Below, in pieces: positions 35,689 through 44,841 of a stretch of 64,000 nucleotides of DNA. Position 1 is the stretch's first letter. The number at the start of each line of letters is the position of its first letter. The notes under the pieces were generated by a model. The model had not been told where the DNA came from. It saw nothing but the letters and a program-made list of their open reading frames with translations, and did not search any database. The stretch is from Thermotogaceae bacterium (GTDB lineage Bacteria; Thermotogota; Thermotogae; Thermotogales; Thermotogaceae): assembly GCA_027077795.1 (NCBI GenBank), contig JALWTT010000015.1:124001-188000 (forward strand). Reading direction: 5' to 3'. A program made the position numbers and the translations under genes.

Positions 35689-36701
35689 ATTATCGCCTCC
35701 GTTATCTCTTTATATATAATGTTTGAAGCGTTCTCATTACTGAAAACAGGATTGTAGATTGCTTGATTAACCATTTCAACTATCTTCTTTGGAGATGGAT
35801 TGCTCAAAACCATGCCTAGCCCTGCTCTTTCCACAATCTTTGCATTCTCGATCTGATGTGCATCTGTGGATCCTCTCCACGGTATAAGGATTCCTCTAAC
35901 ACCGTAATGGATCATCTCGTAAACCGTAGTTGCACCAGCCCTAGTTATGGAAAACTTCGCCTTTCTCCACAGCACAGGTACGCATTCAAAAAAGCTTCTA
36001 GCTAGAACATTTGGGAACCTCGATAATCTTCTCGTCCATTCATCACTTCCAGTAGAGTGAACATAGAAATTCTTTCTGTCTATTTCATAAACTCTTTCCA
36101 TAAGTAAGTTTATTTCGATGCTTCCAAGACTTCCCCCCATCACAAGAACTACTCCATCTGGTATATCGAGACATCCTTTTTTAAAAAAAACTTTTCTGAT
36201 GGGATTCCCTACAATTTCTATTTTACTACTAAAACTCTCTGGAAAGTGAACTTTTGCTTCTTCAAAGCTTAGGAATATTTTTTTTGCGAACCTAGCGGCG
36301 TACAAGTTTGCCAAGCCTGGAATAGCATTCTGCTCATGCAAGAACAGCGGAAACATGTTCTTCAGTGCCATGGCAACTATTCCCGAGGAATAGCCTCCAG
36401 TGAGGAAGACAAAATCTGGGTCGAAAGTTCTAGCCACTCTTCTGATCCTTCTAATTTCTCTGAGATACTGAAAACCTCTTATGATGTTCTTCGGATGGTA
36501 TAGAGGTCTATAAAGCCCACGTGTCTTTATGGGGAGAGTCCTATATGAAGGATGATCCCTGTGGATCACCATTTCATCTATCCTTCCGGATACAGTTATG
36601 TACAAAATCTCAACATCGGTATGCTTTTGGAATTCCTCGAGTACCGCTAAGGCAGGAAACAGATGCCCTGCCGTTCCACCACCAGCAGCGAGGATTTTCA
36701 T
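35685..36701 (-). CDS. murG: UDP-GlcNAc transferase MurG (lipid II synthesis)
   Basis: The 338-residue GT-B enzyme begins KILAAGGGTAGHLFPALAVL and has FLTGGYSSGIVAMAL, FLHEQNAIPGLANLYAA and VLVMGGSLGS. Its C-domain nucleotide site is ITRAGATTVYEMIHYGVRGILIP. It transfers GlcNAc to lipid I at the inner face of the membrane. The start ATG 36701 overlaps the ftsW stop by 4 nt. Confidence 0.97.
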   Translation of the reverse strand: MKILAAGGGTAGHLFPALAVLEEFQKHTDVEILYITVSGRIDEMVIHRDHPSYRTLPIKTRGLYRPLYHPKNIIRGFQYLREIRRIRRVARTFDPDFVFLTGGYSSGIVAMALKNMFPLFLHEQNAIPGLANLYAARFAKKIFLSFEEAKVHFPESFSSKIEIVGNPIRKVFFKKGCLDIPDGVVLVMGGSLGSIEINLLMERVYEIDRKNFYVHSTGSDEWTRRLSRFPNVLARSFFECVPVLWRKAKFSITRAGATTVYEMIHYGVRGILIPWRGSTDAHQIENAKIVERAGLGMVLSNPSPKKIVEMVNQAIYNPVFSNENASNIIYKEITEAIM

Positions 36702-37774
36702 TCCTCTTTTTGCCCCTTCCCAAACACTATGTTCATGACTATTCCCAGGCCTATCATAAAAGCTAGGAGAGAGCTCCCTCCCTTGCTCACAAATGGGAGA
36801 GTTATACCGGTGATCGGTAAGATCCCCGTACTCACCCCGACGTTTACCATGACCTGTAACATGATGAGGTATGCGTACCCAAGGATGAAGAGCTTCCCGA
36901 AGGAGTCCTTCACAACCTTTTCAGCGGATTTCACGAGAGAGTAGGATAACCCCAGATAAGACAGGAGAATTACGATTATCCCGATGTAGCCAAGCTCCTC
37001 TCCCACAACTGCCAGGACAAAATCACTTTCCACCACCGGAACAACCATTTTTATCTCTCCGAGGTTCACTCCTTTTCCAAGAATCCCGCCGGATCTCGCT
37101 GATTCCATTGCCAAAAGGACCTGTTCGGACATTTTCCCCCTGAAGAAACTCAAAAGTCTTTTCAGTTGATAGCCCTTCAGGAAAAATTGATACTTGTACG
37201 CGAAATATCCCAGCACCACAAACGCTCCCACAAGGAGTACAACATGTGTGAATTTCGCTCCTGCCGTATAGAGTATGAGCAGGGATAATAAGGCTATCAG
37301 AATAGCTGTGCTCAAGTCAGGTTCCACGGCTATGAGTGCTATAAGTGGTGAAACCATGAGAAGCGGTTTGATCAGCCCGTCCCAAAAATGGCTCATTTTT
37401 TCACACCTTGAAGAGTAGCTTGCAAGTAGGACTATGACTAATATCTTCACAAGTTCGGAAGGCTGAAATGAAATTCTTTCAAACCTTATCCATCTATGTG
37501 CGGTTCCTCTGAAGAAGAACGTGGATACGAGAAGTGCCACTGCTATAGTGTAATACATCATCAGCACATTTCTATCTTCATGAACCTTATAGTAAATGCT
37601 ACTCGATGCTATGAAAAAGATCAGGGCTATTAGGAGCTTCGATGTAATGTCCATCAGAGCATCCCTAGGATGACCGGAACCTTTGATCACGTCTATCATC
37701 TCGACACTTGCCATTGAGAGTGTACCTATAACCAGTATCACCATCACAAAGAGAATGATTGCCTTATGTTCCAT
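36698..37774 (-). CDS. ftsW: FtsW/RodA/SpoVE-family peptidoglycan glycosyltransferase
   Basis: The 358-residue SEDS-family protein has about ten hydrophobic helices. The family's conserved segments are seen: FQPSELVKILVIVLLASY, VAVEPDLSTAILIAL-like, VVGEELGYIGIIVILL and TGITLPFVSKGGSSLLAFM. Its place between murD and murG favours FtsW, the division-specific polymerase, over RodA. It starts at ATG 37774, overlapping murD by 11 nt. Confidence 0.93.
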   Translation of the reverse strand: MEHKAIILFVMVILVIGTLSMASVEMIDVIKGSGHPRDALMDITSKLLIALIFFIASSSIYYKVHEDRNVLMMYYTIAVALLVSTFFFRGTAHRWIRFERISFQPSELVKILVIVLLASYSSRCEKMSHFWDGLIKPLLMVSPLIALIAVEPDLSTAILIALLSLLILYTAGAKFTHVVLLVGAFVVLGYFAYKYQFFLKGYQLKRLLSFFRGKMSEQVLLAMESARSGGILGKGVNLGEIKMVVPVVESDFVLAVVGEELGYIGIIVILLSYLGLSYSLVKSAEKVVKDSFGKLFILGYAYLIMLQVMVNVGVSTGILPITGITLPFVSKGGSSLLAFMIGLGIVMNIVFGKGQKEE

Positions 37775-38966
37775 CTTTGATCAGCTCCAGAACGGATCTT
37801 TTGAAATCTTCTCCCCGTTCTTCGTAGTTCTTGTACATGTCGAAGCTTGCTCCAGCGGGACTGAGAAGAACCGTGCTGCTTGAAACTTCGTAAGCTTTTT
37901 TCACGGCATCGTCCATGTTATCTGCAAAAAAGGTTGGAACAGATAATCCTTTGATCCTTTTTGTTATGCTTTCACCCAAGAAGACCACAGCTTCAGCTTT
38001 ATCATTCAAAATCTTGATAAAATGATTTATGTCACTTTCTTTCACTATTCCGGATAGTATCAGGGTAACCTTATCGAAGTTTTCCATAGCCTTCATAACA
38101 GCGTGAGTGTTGGTGGCTTTTGAATCGTTGTAAAACTGCACACTGCCGATTTTTCCAACGAATTCTAGCCTATGGGGTGGAGTTTTGAAATCGAAAAGGC
38201 TTTCCAGAAACTCCGAGCTGTCGAATCCCAAGGCTTCTATAACAGCAGCAGCACCGGACGCATTTTGGGTGTTCTGGGGGGTCCTCAGGTGCACTGGAAG
38301 GAACTCCTTTTTTATCATTCTGTATCTGGGTTCTGCATCGATACCTTCCCCAAAGAAAATGATTTTTGAAAGTTTTGCGAGTTTCATCTTGGATTCCTTG
38401 TAATTTTCGAAGCTTCCATGCCAATCCATGTGATCTGGAGCGATGTTCAGTATCAAGCCAACATCTATTTTCAAGTTGCTAGCCCAGTAGAGCTGGAAGC
38501 TGCTGATTTCCAAGACTATGTAATCTGCAAAGCCTTCCAATCGTGAAACGGGTTTTTCGTTGTTTCCACAAAGACAAGTTCGGAATCCCCTCTTCCTGAG
38601 AAAATGGTCAATCATCATGGTCGTCGTGGTTTTCCCATTCGTGCCAGTTACGGCTATCGTTTTTCCATAGGATGGTTTGAGAAGCTCAAAGAAGGCCGCT
38701 AGTTCGCAAGTGACATGTTTTCCAGAGCTTTTAACCATCTTTCCAACGGGAGATAAAGGGGAGATGCCTGGACTCATGACGATCATATCCGATTTCAAAA
38801 CCTTTTCGGAATGGGAATTCTCAAAGCTTATGTTACAATCTTTTAGGAATGATAGTTCCTCTTTTGTGAAAGCTCTTCTTTCGCTCACAAAGACCTCATA
38901 CTTCTTGCACAATCTCCTTGCAAGCGAAAAATTGCTCTTTCCAAGTCCAACAAGAGAGATTTTCAA
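37764..38966 (-). CDS. murD: UDP-N-acetylmuramoylalanine--D-glutamate ligase
   Basis: The 400-residue Mur ligase shows ISLVGLGKSNFSLARRL, the P-loop AVTGTNGKTTTTMMIDHFL, ISSFQL, LNIAPDHMDWHGSFENY and a C-domain FYNDSKATNTHA. It adds D-Glu to UDP-MurNAc-L-Ala. I choose TTG 38966 because it overlaps the mraY stop as TTGA and follows GGGGTGG. An in-frame GTG three codons upstream coincides with the ribosome-binding site. Confidence 0.95.
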   Translation of the reverse strand: MKISLVGLGKSNFSLARRLCKKYEVFVSERRAFTKEELSFLKDCNISFENSHSEKVLKSDMIVMSPGISPLSPVGKMVKSSGKHVTCELAAFFELLKPSYGKTIAVTGTNGKTTTTMMIDHFLRKRGFRTCLCGNNEKPVSRLEGFADYIVLEISSFQLYWASNLKIDVGLILNIAPDHMDWHGSFENYKESKMKLAKLSKIIFFGEGIDAEPRYRMIKKEFLPVHLRTPQNTQNASGAAAVIEALGFDSSEFLESLFDFKTPPHRLEFVGKIGSVQFYNDSKATNTHAVMKAMENFDKVTLILSGIVKESDINHFIKILNDKAEAVVFLGESITKRIKGLSVPTFFADNMDDAVKKAYEVSSSTVLLSPAGASFDMYKNYEERGEDFKRSVLELIKDGT

Positions 38967-39868
38967 ATTAACCACCCCAATGCTATCAAGGAGAGGAGAG
39001 TGTTAAACGCGACGAAGTTGAACACCACTTTTTCCTCACTCCAGCCTTTAAGTTCGAAATGATGGTGGATGGGAGCCATCAGAAAAACACGCTTTCTCCG
39101 AGTTTTGTAAGATACAACTTGGATAATAACACTCAAGGTTTCCAGAACGAATATTCCGCCAAACAGAAGTAGGGGAATTTCCAAGTCGTTTCTCACAGCT
39201 GATGAAGCGAGAAAGGCTCCAAGAGCTAACGAGCCTGCATCTCCCATAAAAACTCTTGCAGGTTTTATGTTGAAAAATAGGAAGCCGAGAAGAGCCGAAG
39301 ACACTATTAGAAGAGATCTGTCCGCAGACCCTCTTAAAAGTGTAGCAGCGAACATCGGTACGAAAGCCGTTAAAGAGGTGAATGAAGAGAGGCCATCCAA
39401 ACCATCCGTTATGTTCACTGCGTTAGAGCTCCCTGTTATCAAGAAAATAGCAAAGATTTTATACCACCACCCTAAGTGATATTCCCCTATTCCTGGAACA
39501 GTCACGTAATCTTTGTCAACAAATAGAACCACCAAGACCGTTGAGAAGAGAATCTGTAATGTGAATTTTGTTCTGATTTTCATCCCGTACGCGTCTTGTT
39601 TCACAATACTGGATAGATCATCAACAACGCCTAGTAGGGAAAACAGAAGCAGGGAACTCCACAAAAATGGATCACACCTCTCAATCACCATGAAGATAGC
39701 TGAAGTCGTTGTAAAAACAATTCCTCCCATAGTTGGTGTACCTCTCTTGTAACTGTGAAGGTCAGGGCCATCTTCTTTTATAAGCTGGCCTATACCAATC
39801 ATTTTAGCGATTTTTATGTAGAAACTGACTCCCACCAACGAAACCACGAATGCGAGGATTAGATCCAT
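38963..39868 (-). CDS. mraY: Phospho-N-acetylmuramoyl-pentapeptide transferase
   Basis: The 301-residue polytopic membrane enzyme makes lipid I. It shows GTPTMGGIVF, LLGVVDDLSSI (the catalytic Asp pair), SNAVNITDGLDGLSS, ARVFMGDAGSLALG and a C-terminal APIHHHFELKGWSEEKV. It overlaps murF by 10 nt and murD by 4 nt. Confidence 0.96.
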   Translation of the reverse strand: MDLILAFVVSLVGVSFYIKIAKMIGIGQLIKEDGPDLHSYKRGTPTMGGIVFTTTSAIFMVIERCDPFLWSSLLLFSLLGVVDDLSSIVKQDAYGMKIRTKFTLQILFSTVLVVLFVDKDYVTVPGIGEYHLGWWYKIFAIFLITGSSNAVNITDGLDGLSSFTSLTAFVPMFAATLLRGSADRSLLIVSSALLGFLFFNIKPARVFMGDAGSLALGAFLASSAVRNDLEIPLLLFGGIFVLETLSVIIQVVSYKTRRKRVFLMAPIHHHFELKGWSEEKVVFNFVAFNTLLSLIALGWLI

Positions 39869-41112
39869 CCGATCACCCTCTTGAGAACTTCCTCCATTTT
39901 CACGCCACGTGACGCTTTGAACAAAACTACATCACCTGGCTTCAAATATTTCGCCACAAACTTTGTGAGTTCCTCTTTGGAAGACGATCTATATACAAGG
40001 TTTCTGGGATTTATATATTCAGATTCTTCAAAACCATCGAGTACAAAAGTTCCGTTTAACCTCTCAAGAATGTTGGAAAGCATTTCATGGGTTTCTCTCG
40101 CGTACCTCCCTTGTTCTAATATAGGTCCAACGACGGCGATCCTTCTTCCCTTCAATTTGAGCATAGCGTCCACCGCTCTTTCAAAAGATATTAGGCTTGC
40201 GTTGTATGTGTCATCTATGAACAAAATGCCTCTCTTTGAAAAAACGTGAAACCTCTGAGAGACTGTTGGTAATTCCACCAGTTCAGTGAGGTTCAGCGGC
40301 ATGTTCAAAAGCTTGAGCGTACACAGAGAAGCGGCTATGTTCAATAGGTGACCCTCATGGAGTATCCTACCAAAGCTGAAACGAAGTTCTTTACCTTCTA
40401 CCTCGTATGCCACTTTGGTGTGAAAATCCGAGTACATCCAATCAATTAATGTGCAAATTCCAAAGCTTCTTCCAAATCCAACGGAGATTTTCCCCAGTTT
40501 TTCAACCCACTCTCTCATTCTAGGATCGTCAGCGTTGTAAACTAATTTCTCTGAGCATTCGAACATCTCCATCTTGGATTTGAAGAGATCTTTCTCTGAC
40601 GAGAAGAAGCCCAAGTGTTGTCTTCCAACGTTGAGGACTATTCCTACATCTGGCTTTCTTATCTCACACAATTTCCTGATATCTCCTGCCTTGTTCATCC
40701 CCATTTCGAGTATAGCGACTCTTTCTCCCCTGTAACTGTTCAGTATGGATATAGGTAGGCCTATCTCTGTGTTCATGTTTCCTGAATTTTTAAAGGAATC
40801 TGGGATCACAGAAGCAAGAACTTCCTTTGTAAAGGTCTTTCCGGATGATCCTGTTACACCGATCACCACATCGGCTTTGAGTTTTTCTGAGGCAAGGTTT
40901 ATGAGATACCTCACGACATTCTCAACGACAATTTGCCTATCGATTCCAACATCACGTTCCACCAATGCCAAATCTGCTCCTCTCTTGAGTGCATCCTCGA
41001 CAAAATTGTGGCCATCATACCTTTCTCCCCTTATGGCCACAAAAACACAACCGGATTTGACTTTTCTGGAATCAAAGCAAAATTTCTTGTCTAAAAGATT
41101 CTCTTTTTTCAT
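39859..41112 (-). CDS. murF: UDP-MurNAc-tripeptide--D-alanyl-D-alanine ligase
   Basis: The 417-residue protein has an N-terminal MurF domain (FDSRKVKSGCVFVAIRGERYDGHNF) and the P-loop IGVTGSSGKTFTKEVLASVI. It also has TEIGLPISILN, ILEMGMNKAGDIRKL and DDTYNASLISFERAV. It adds the terminal dipeptide to the stem peptide. The start ATG 41112 overlaps the murE stop (ATGA). Confidence 0.96.
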   Translation of the reverse strand: MKKENLLDKKFCFDSRKVKSGCVFVAIRGERYDGHNFVEDALKRGADLALVERDVGIDRQIVVENVVRYLINLASEKLKADVVIGVTGSSGKTFTKEVLASVIPDSFKNSGNMNTEIGLPISILNSYRGERVAILEMGMNKAGDIRKLCEIRKPDVGIVLNVGRQHLGFFSSEKDLFKSKMEMFECSEKLVYNADDPRMREWVEKLGKISVGFGRSFGICTLIDWMYSDFHTKVAYEVEGKELRFSFGRILHEGHLLNIAASLCTLKLLNMPLNLTELVELPTVSQRFHVFSKRGILFIDDTYNASLISFERAVDAMLKLKGRRIAVVGPILEQGRYARETHEMLSNILERLNGTFVLDGFEESEYINPRNLVYRSSSKEELTKFVAKYLKPGDVVLFKASRGVKMEEVLKRVIGWI

Positions 41113-42575
41113 CTTTTTTTCCTCAATTTCTCCTTTACTATCTCTCGGACGATATCTATATCTTTGAATGGTTTTTTCATATCATCACTGAACACTTGAT
41201 ACTCTTCATGGCCTCTCCCAGCTATCAGAACGATATCCCGCCTTCCCGCTAAAGTCATCGCTGTTTCTATGGCATCTCTCCTATCTTCAATAACTAAGGG
41301 CTCATTTTTTGTGAAACCCTCCAATATATCGTTCATTATCTCCCTTGGATCCTCTCCACGTGGATCGTCGTTTGTAACTATGGATATATCGGCGAGCCTG
41401 TCAGCTATTTCTCCCATTATTCTCCTTTTTCCCTTATCGGCCATACCACCTGCTCCGAACACCACAATTACTCTACCGTTCCCTGAGATCAACTTCTTTG
41501 CATTTCTAAGGGCTTTCTCAAGTGCGTCGGGTGAATGGGCGAAATCCACAAAGACTCTACTTCCAACTTTTTCAGCTTCTTTAACTGGTTCAAATCTCCC
41601 ATCAACTCCTTTGAAATCTTTAAGATTTTCCACGACCTCGTCGAGATCAAAGCCTATTTCGACGAGCATGGCAATAGCGGCAGCAGCATTATAAGCGTTG
41701 AAATCTCCTATGATCTTCAGATCCATTTGCTTTCTTCCATACGGAGTATCCAGCTTGAATGATGTTCCCTTAGAACTAACCGATATATCCCAGATCACGT
41801 AGTCTCCCAGTTTTCCAAAGAAGACTTTCTTAAACCTTCTGGATTTGAAGTGTGAAATGAAATCAGAGTTTATCACACTGACCCCTTCACTTTTCAAAAG
41901 ATCAAATATCGTAAACTTCACCTTCATGTATTCTTCAAAACTTTTGTGGAAGTCTAGGTGATCTCTGGTTATATTGGTTAAACTTGCAGAATCGAATCTC
42001 ATTGAAAACACCCTTGACTGTGCTAAAGCGTGTGAAGACACTTCAAGTATGAAATACTCTCCGCCTTTTTCCAGAGTTTCTCTCATAGCCCTGAAGAGGT
42101 ACAAAGCTGGGGGCGTTGTGTTCTCCGTCTTTTCCACTCTCCCAACTATATCGTTTTTCACCGTTCCGACAAGGCTTCCCTTCATCCCCATCTTGGATAA
42201 AATATGATGAACCATGTGAGTCACGGTAGTTTTTCCATTCGTTCCGGTGACCCCGAATGTGATGAGCCTTTCATAAGGGCTACCGTAGAAGACATCCGCT
42301 AGGATCGCTTCGGCTACTCTCGAGTCAGATACCACTGCCATTGGAACCCCACGGTTTCCAATATCTCTTTCGCATATCAAAGCAACAGCTCCCTTGGAGA
42401 TGACTTCCTCCACCACTTGGTGTGAATCGAATTTTTCTCCCTTTCTGCATATGAAAAGATCTCCCTTTTTTACAAATGAAGAGTGAGTTTCAATATCCCT
42501 TATCTCCGGATCTCCTCTGCCTCGCCATCCCAAAACCAAGTCGTGGACAAACCTCATCACCTCTGTGAACTTCAT
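41109..42575 (-). CDS. murE: UDP-MurNAc-tripeptide synthetase MurE, lysine-type motif
   Basis: The 488-residue Mur ligase has the P-loop GVTGTNGKTTVTHMVHHIL, LEVSSHALAQSRV, TNITRDHLDFHKSFEEYMK and the third-residue selection motif DDPRGEDP. Diaminopimelate-adding MurE usually has DNPR. The DDPR form is what I recall for the Thermotoga enzyme, which adds L- and D-lysine. A lysine-type peptidoglycan is therefore likely, though not proven by sequence. ATG 42575 overlaps the upstream ttuA-like gene by 4 nt. Confidence 0.95.
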   Translation of the reverse strand: MKFTEVMRFVHDLVLGWRGRGDPEIRDIETHSSFVKKGDLFICRKGEKFDSHQVVEEVISKGAVALICERDIGNRGVPMAVVSDSRVAEAILADVFYGSPYERLITFGVTGTNGKTTVTHMVHHILSKMGMKGSLVGTVKNDIVGRVEKTENTTPPALYLFRAMRETLEKGGEYFILEVSSHALAQSRVFSMRFDSASLTNITRDHLDFHKSFEEYMKVKFTIFDLLKSEGVSVINSDFISHFKSRRFKKVFFGKLGDYVIWDISVSSKGTSFKLDTPYGRKQMDLKIIGDFNAYNAAAAIAMLVEIGFDLDEVVENLKDFKGVDGRFEPVKEAEKVGSRVFVDFAHSPDALEKALRNAKKLISGNGRVIVVFGAGGMADKGKRRIMGEIADRLADISIVTNDDPRGEDPREIMNDILEGFTKNEPLVIEDRRDAIETAMTLAGRRDIVLIAGRGHEEYQVFSDDMKKPFKDIDIVREIVKEKLRKKR

Positions 42576-43516
42576 CGGATCACCCCTTGACTGGCGCCCT
42601 TTTTTCTTTCGAGTCGTTTTTTTAGACTCTCCCTACTCCGACAGAAATAACACATCTCAGAGGTAGTTGGGTAACCACATACCTTGCAGGAATTCAGCTT
42701 GACAGCTTTATCGTCGGTTTTGAAAAATTCTTTTTTCTCTCTGAGATATCCCAGATAGAAGGATAGAACAACGCCTCTCTGCTCGGATTCAAGCTCTTCA
42801 AGAAGTTTTTTATATACCTTGGAAGTTGCTCCAAATGAAAATGGACAGACCTCTGATAAAAATGGGATTCCTCTCATCTTGGCGTAAAGTTTGATGTCAT
42901 CTTCATAATTCAGAACCAAGGGTTTTGCTTTCTTGACGAGTTTCTCATGAGTTTTCTCCAAAACTGGCCAATTTCGTAGGATATACCCTTTCTGCCAGTG
43001 AAGTATATTTCCCAAAAGCTGAGACGCCTCATCATCTAAGTTATGGCCTGTGACTAGAACATCATAACCCTTTTCAAATGCCACTTTGTTCAGGAGATAT
43101 CTTTTAACCATTCCACAAAAAGAACAAGCAGGCTTTCTGAGAATTCTGGCAGCTTCAAAAGTCGATAATCCATAGAGATAGTTCGTGGCATCTTCTACTA
43201 CTAATCTGCTTCCGATGGATTCAGCAAAGCTTTTCAGCATCTCCTGGGTTTCATCAATCACTTTCCCACTTCCAAGCCTTATGAAAAGGGCATCGGGGTT
43301 GTACCCGAGTCTATGTAGAATGTACCAAGCCACCATGCTGTCTTTACCGCCTGAAACTGCAACGATTATTCTATCTCCTTTCGAAAACATTTTGAACTTG
43401 TTGATAGCCTTTTTGACTCTCCCCTCGAAAAACTCGTAGAAGTGTTCTTCACACAGAGAAAGGTTGTAATGCTTCAGTTTCACAGAGGCCTCTCTGCCGC
43501 ACTTTCGACATTTCAT
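42572..43516 (-). CDS. ttuA: TtuA/TtcA-family tRNA thiolation enzyme
   Basis: The 314-residue protein has two zinc ribbons, CRKCGREA at the start with a second pair in LSLCEEHF, and CKVCGYPTTSEMCYFC near the end. Between them is a PP-loop ATPase core with IVAVSGGKDSMVAWYIL. Catalytic or cluster cysteines lie in CSFCGMVKR and in SEVCPF. This layout fits TtuA, which makes 2-thio-ribothymidine at position 54 of thermophile tRNAs, better than TtcA, which lacks the double zinc ribbons. It is embedded between pgpH and murE by 4-nt overlaps, though its job is unrelated to the cell wall. Confidence 0.85.
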   Translation of the reverse strand: MKCRKCGREASVKLKHYNLSLCEEHFYEFFEGRVKKAINKFKMFSKGDRIIVAVSGGKDSMVAWYILHRLGYNPDALFIRLGSGKVIDETQEMLKSFAESIGSRLVVEDATNYLYGLSTFEAARILRKPACSFCGMVKRYLLNKVAFEKGYDVLVTGHNLDDEASQLLGNILHWQKGYILRNWPVLEKTHEKLVKKAKPLVLNYEDDIKLYAKMRGIPFLSEVCPFSFGATSKVYKKLLEELESEQRGVVLSFYLGYLREKKEFFKTDDKAVKLNSCKVCGYPTTSEMCYFCRSRESLKKRLERKKGASQGVIR

Positions 43517-44841
43517 TCATTCTCCTCCCCTTTGGGATATTCCACTCTTCTATGGTGAAACGTTGTTATAACCCTGGTGAACTCATCTATGATCAGTTCC
43601 AGTTCTTCCAGAGTTAGACCAGATGAATCCAGTTGCCTTTCGGAGAATATACCCATAACGATATTTTCAACAGTTGATTTTATCTGAGAATGCGAGTGGT
43701 TTTTAAGAGCCCTAGAGGCTGCCTCCACAGAGTCGGCTAGCATTATTATTCCAGATTCTTTGAACCGAGGCTTGGGACCTGGATACCTGAAGTCGTCTTC
43801 ACTGACCTTCTGATCGACCTCTTTCGCTTTATAGTAGAAATATCTTTGAACTCTTGTACCATGGTGCTCTGCTATAACACATTCTATGGGAATAGGAAGT
43901 CTGTATCTCCGAGCCAGTTCTCGGCCGTATTTGACATGTTCGTCGAGTATCAAATGACTTAGAAATGGGCTGATTTCATCATGTGGATTAACCTCATCGA
44001 ATTGATTTTCAACGAAAAAACTACTTCGTTTCATCTTTCCAATATCATGGTAATAGGATGCAACCCTCGCCAGGAGCGAATTAGCACCGATTCTATCAGC
44101 TGCTGCCTCGGACAAGTTTGCCACCATGGTGCTATGCTGATATGTTCCCGGTGCTTTTATGCTGAGTTCCTTGAGAAGAGGATGATTCAAGTTTCCAAGT
44201 TCCATTAAGCCTATGTTCGAATATATCCTGCTTGCATATTCCATATAGGGCAATATTCCCAGTATGAATATGGATGACACAAGAGGATTGGCTGCGGCTA
44301 TATACAGTTCGTATCTCCCCGTGTATCCGTCTACAACGTATTTCAGTATAGAGACGGAGAGATTGGTAATTGAAGCGTAGAAAGCGGACCTCATTACGTC
44401 GGATCTTCTGTAGACGTTTTCAAGAGTTCTAAGGGATATGAGAGTCATGAGGAGGGCACTCAGTAGTATCCAGACATCTCGATTAAAGTGGGTGAACGTA
44501 AGAAACGATAGAGTGAATCCCACAATTCTTCCAGAGCTTTTTCCAAGTAGTAAAACAGTCAAAGCTGTGAACATGTAGACCGTTGAGAAAGAACTTCCCC
44601 ATTTATCAATTATGAACGGTGTTACGCTACTACCGAGCAATAGGAGTGTATACAGAGTTCTTATGTAATTTTTGTGGAGATTGATGGATCTATCTTGAAG
44701 TAGATCCCTGTAGAAGAAGATCCATATCAACAGCACGAACGCGTAATCTAAAAAGAGCTCTTTCAAAACTATTGGAGCGAAGAACTCGGTTATTCCAACT
44801 ATGATAGTTGTAAGCAAAATGGATGTGAGAAAAAATTTCAT
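43513..44841 (-). CDS. 7TM-HD membrane phosphodiesterase (PgpH/YqfF-like)
   Basis: The 442-residue protein begins MKFFLTSILLTTIIVGITEF and carries about seven hydrophobic segments. A cytoplasmic HD domain follows, with YQHSTMVANLSEAAADRIG, VASYYHDIGKMKRSSFF and ECVIAEHHGT. PgpH relatives hydrolyse c-di-AMP. The large extracellular N-terminal domain typical of full PgpH is absent, so this is a shorter form. The start ATG 44841 overlaps the phoH stop (ATGA); the longer upstream frame lies inside phoH and is rejected. Confidence 0.88.
   Translation of the reverse strand: MKFFLTSILLTTIIVGITEFFAPIVLKELFLDYAFVLLIWIFFYRDLLQDRSINLHKNYIRTLYTLLLLGSSVTPFIIDKWGSSFSTVYMFTALTVLLLGKSSGRIVGFTLSFLTFTHFNRDVWILLSALLMTLISLRTLENVYRRSDVMRSAFYASITNLSVSILKYVVDGYTGRYELYIAAANPLVSSIFILGILPYMEYASRIYSNIGLMELGNLNHPLLKELSIKAPGTYQHSTMVANLSEAAADRIGANSLLARVASYYHDIGKMKRSSFFVENQFDEVNPHDEISPFLSHLILDEHVKYGRELARRYRLPIPIECVIAEHHGTRVQRYFYYKAKEVDQKVSEDDFRYPGPKPRFKESGIIMLADSVEAASRALKNHSHSQIKSTVENIVMGIFSERQLDSSGLTLEELELIIDEFTRVITTFHHRRVEYPKGEENE

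Noticed and set aside
34924-35757. Long open frame of 277 codons on the plus strand opposite murC
   Set aside because: It lacks protein-like composition and a ribosome-binding site, and murC on the other strand is clearly real. It is a mirror effect of purine-rich coding.
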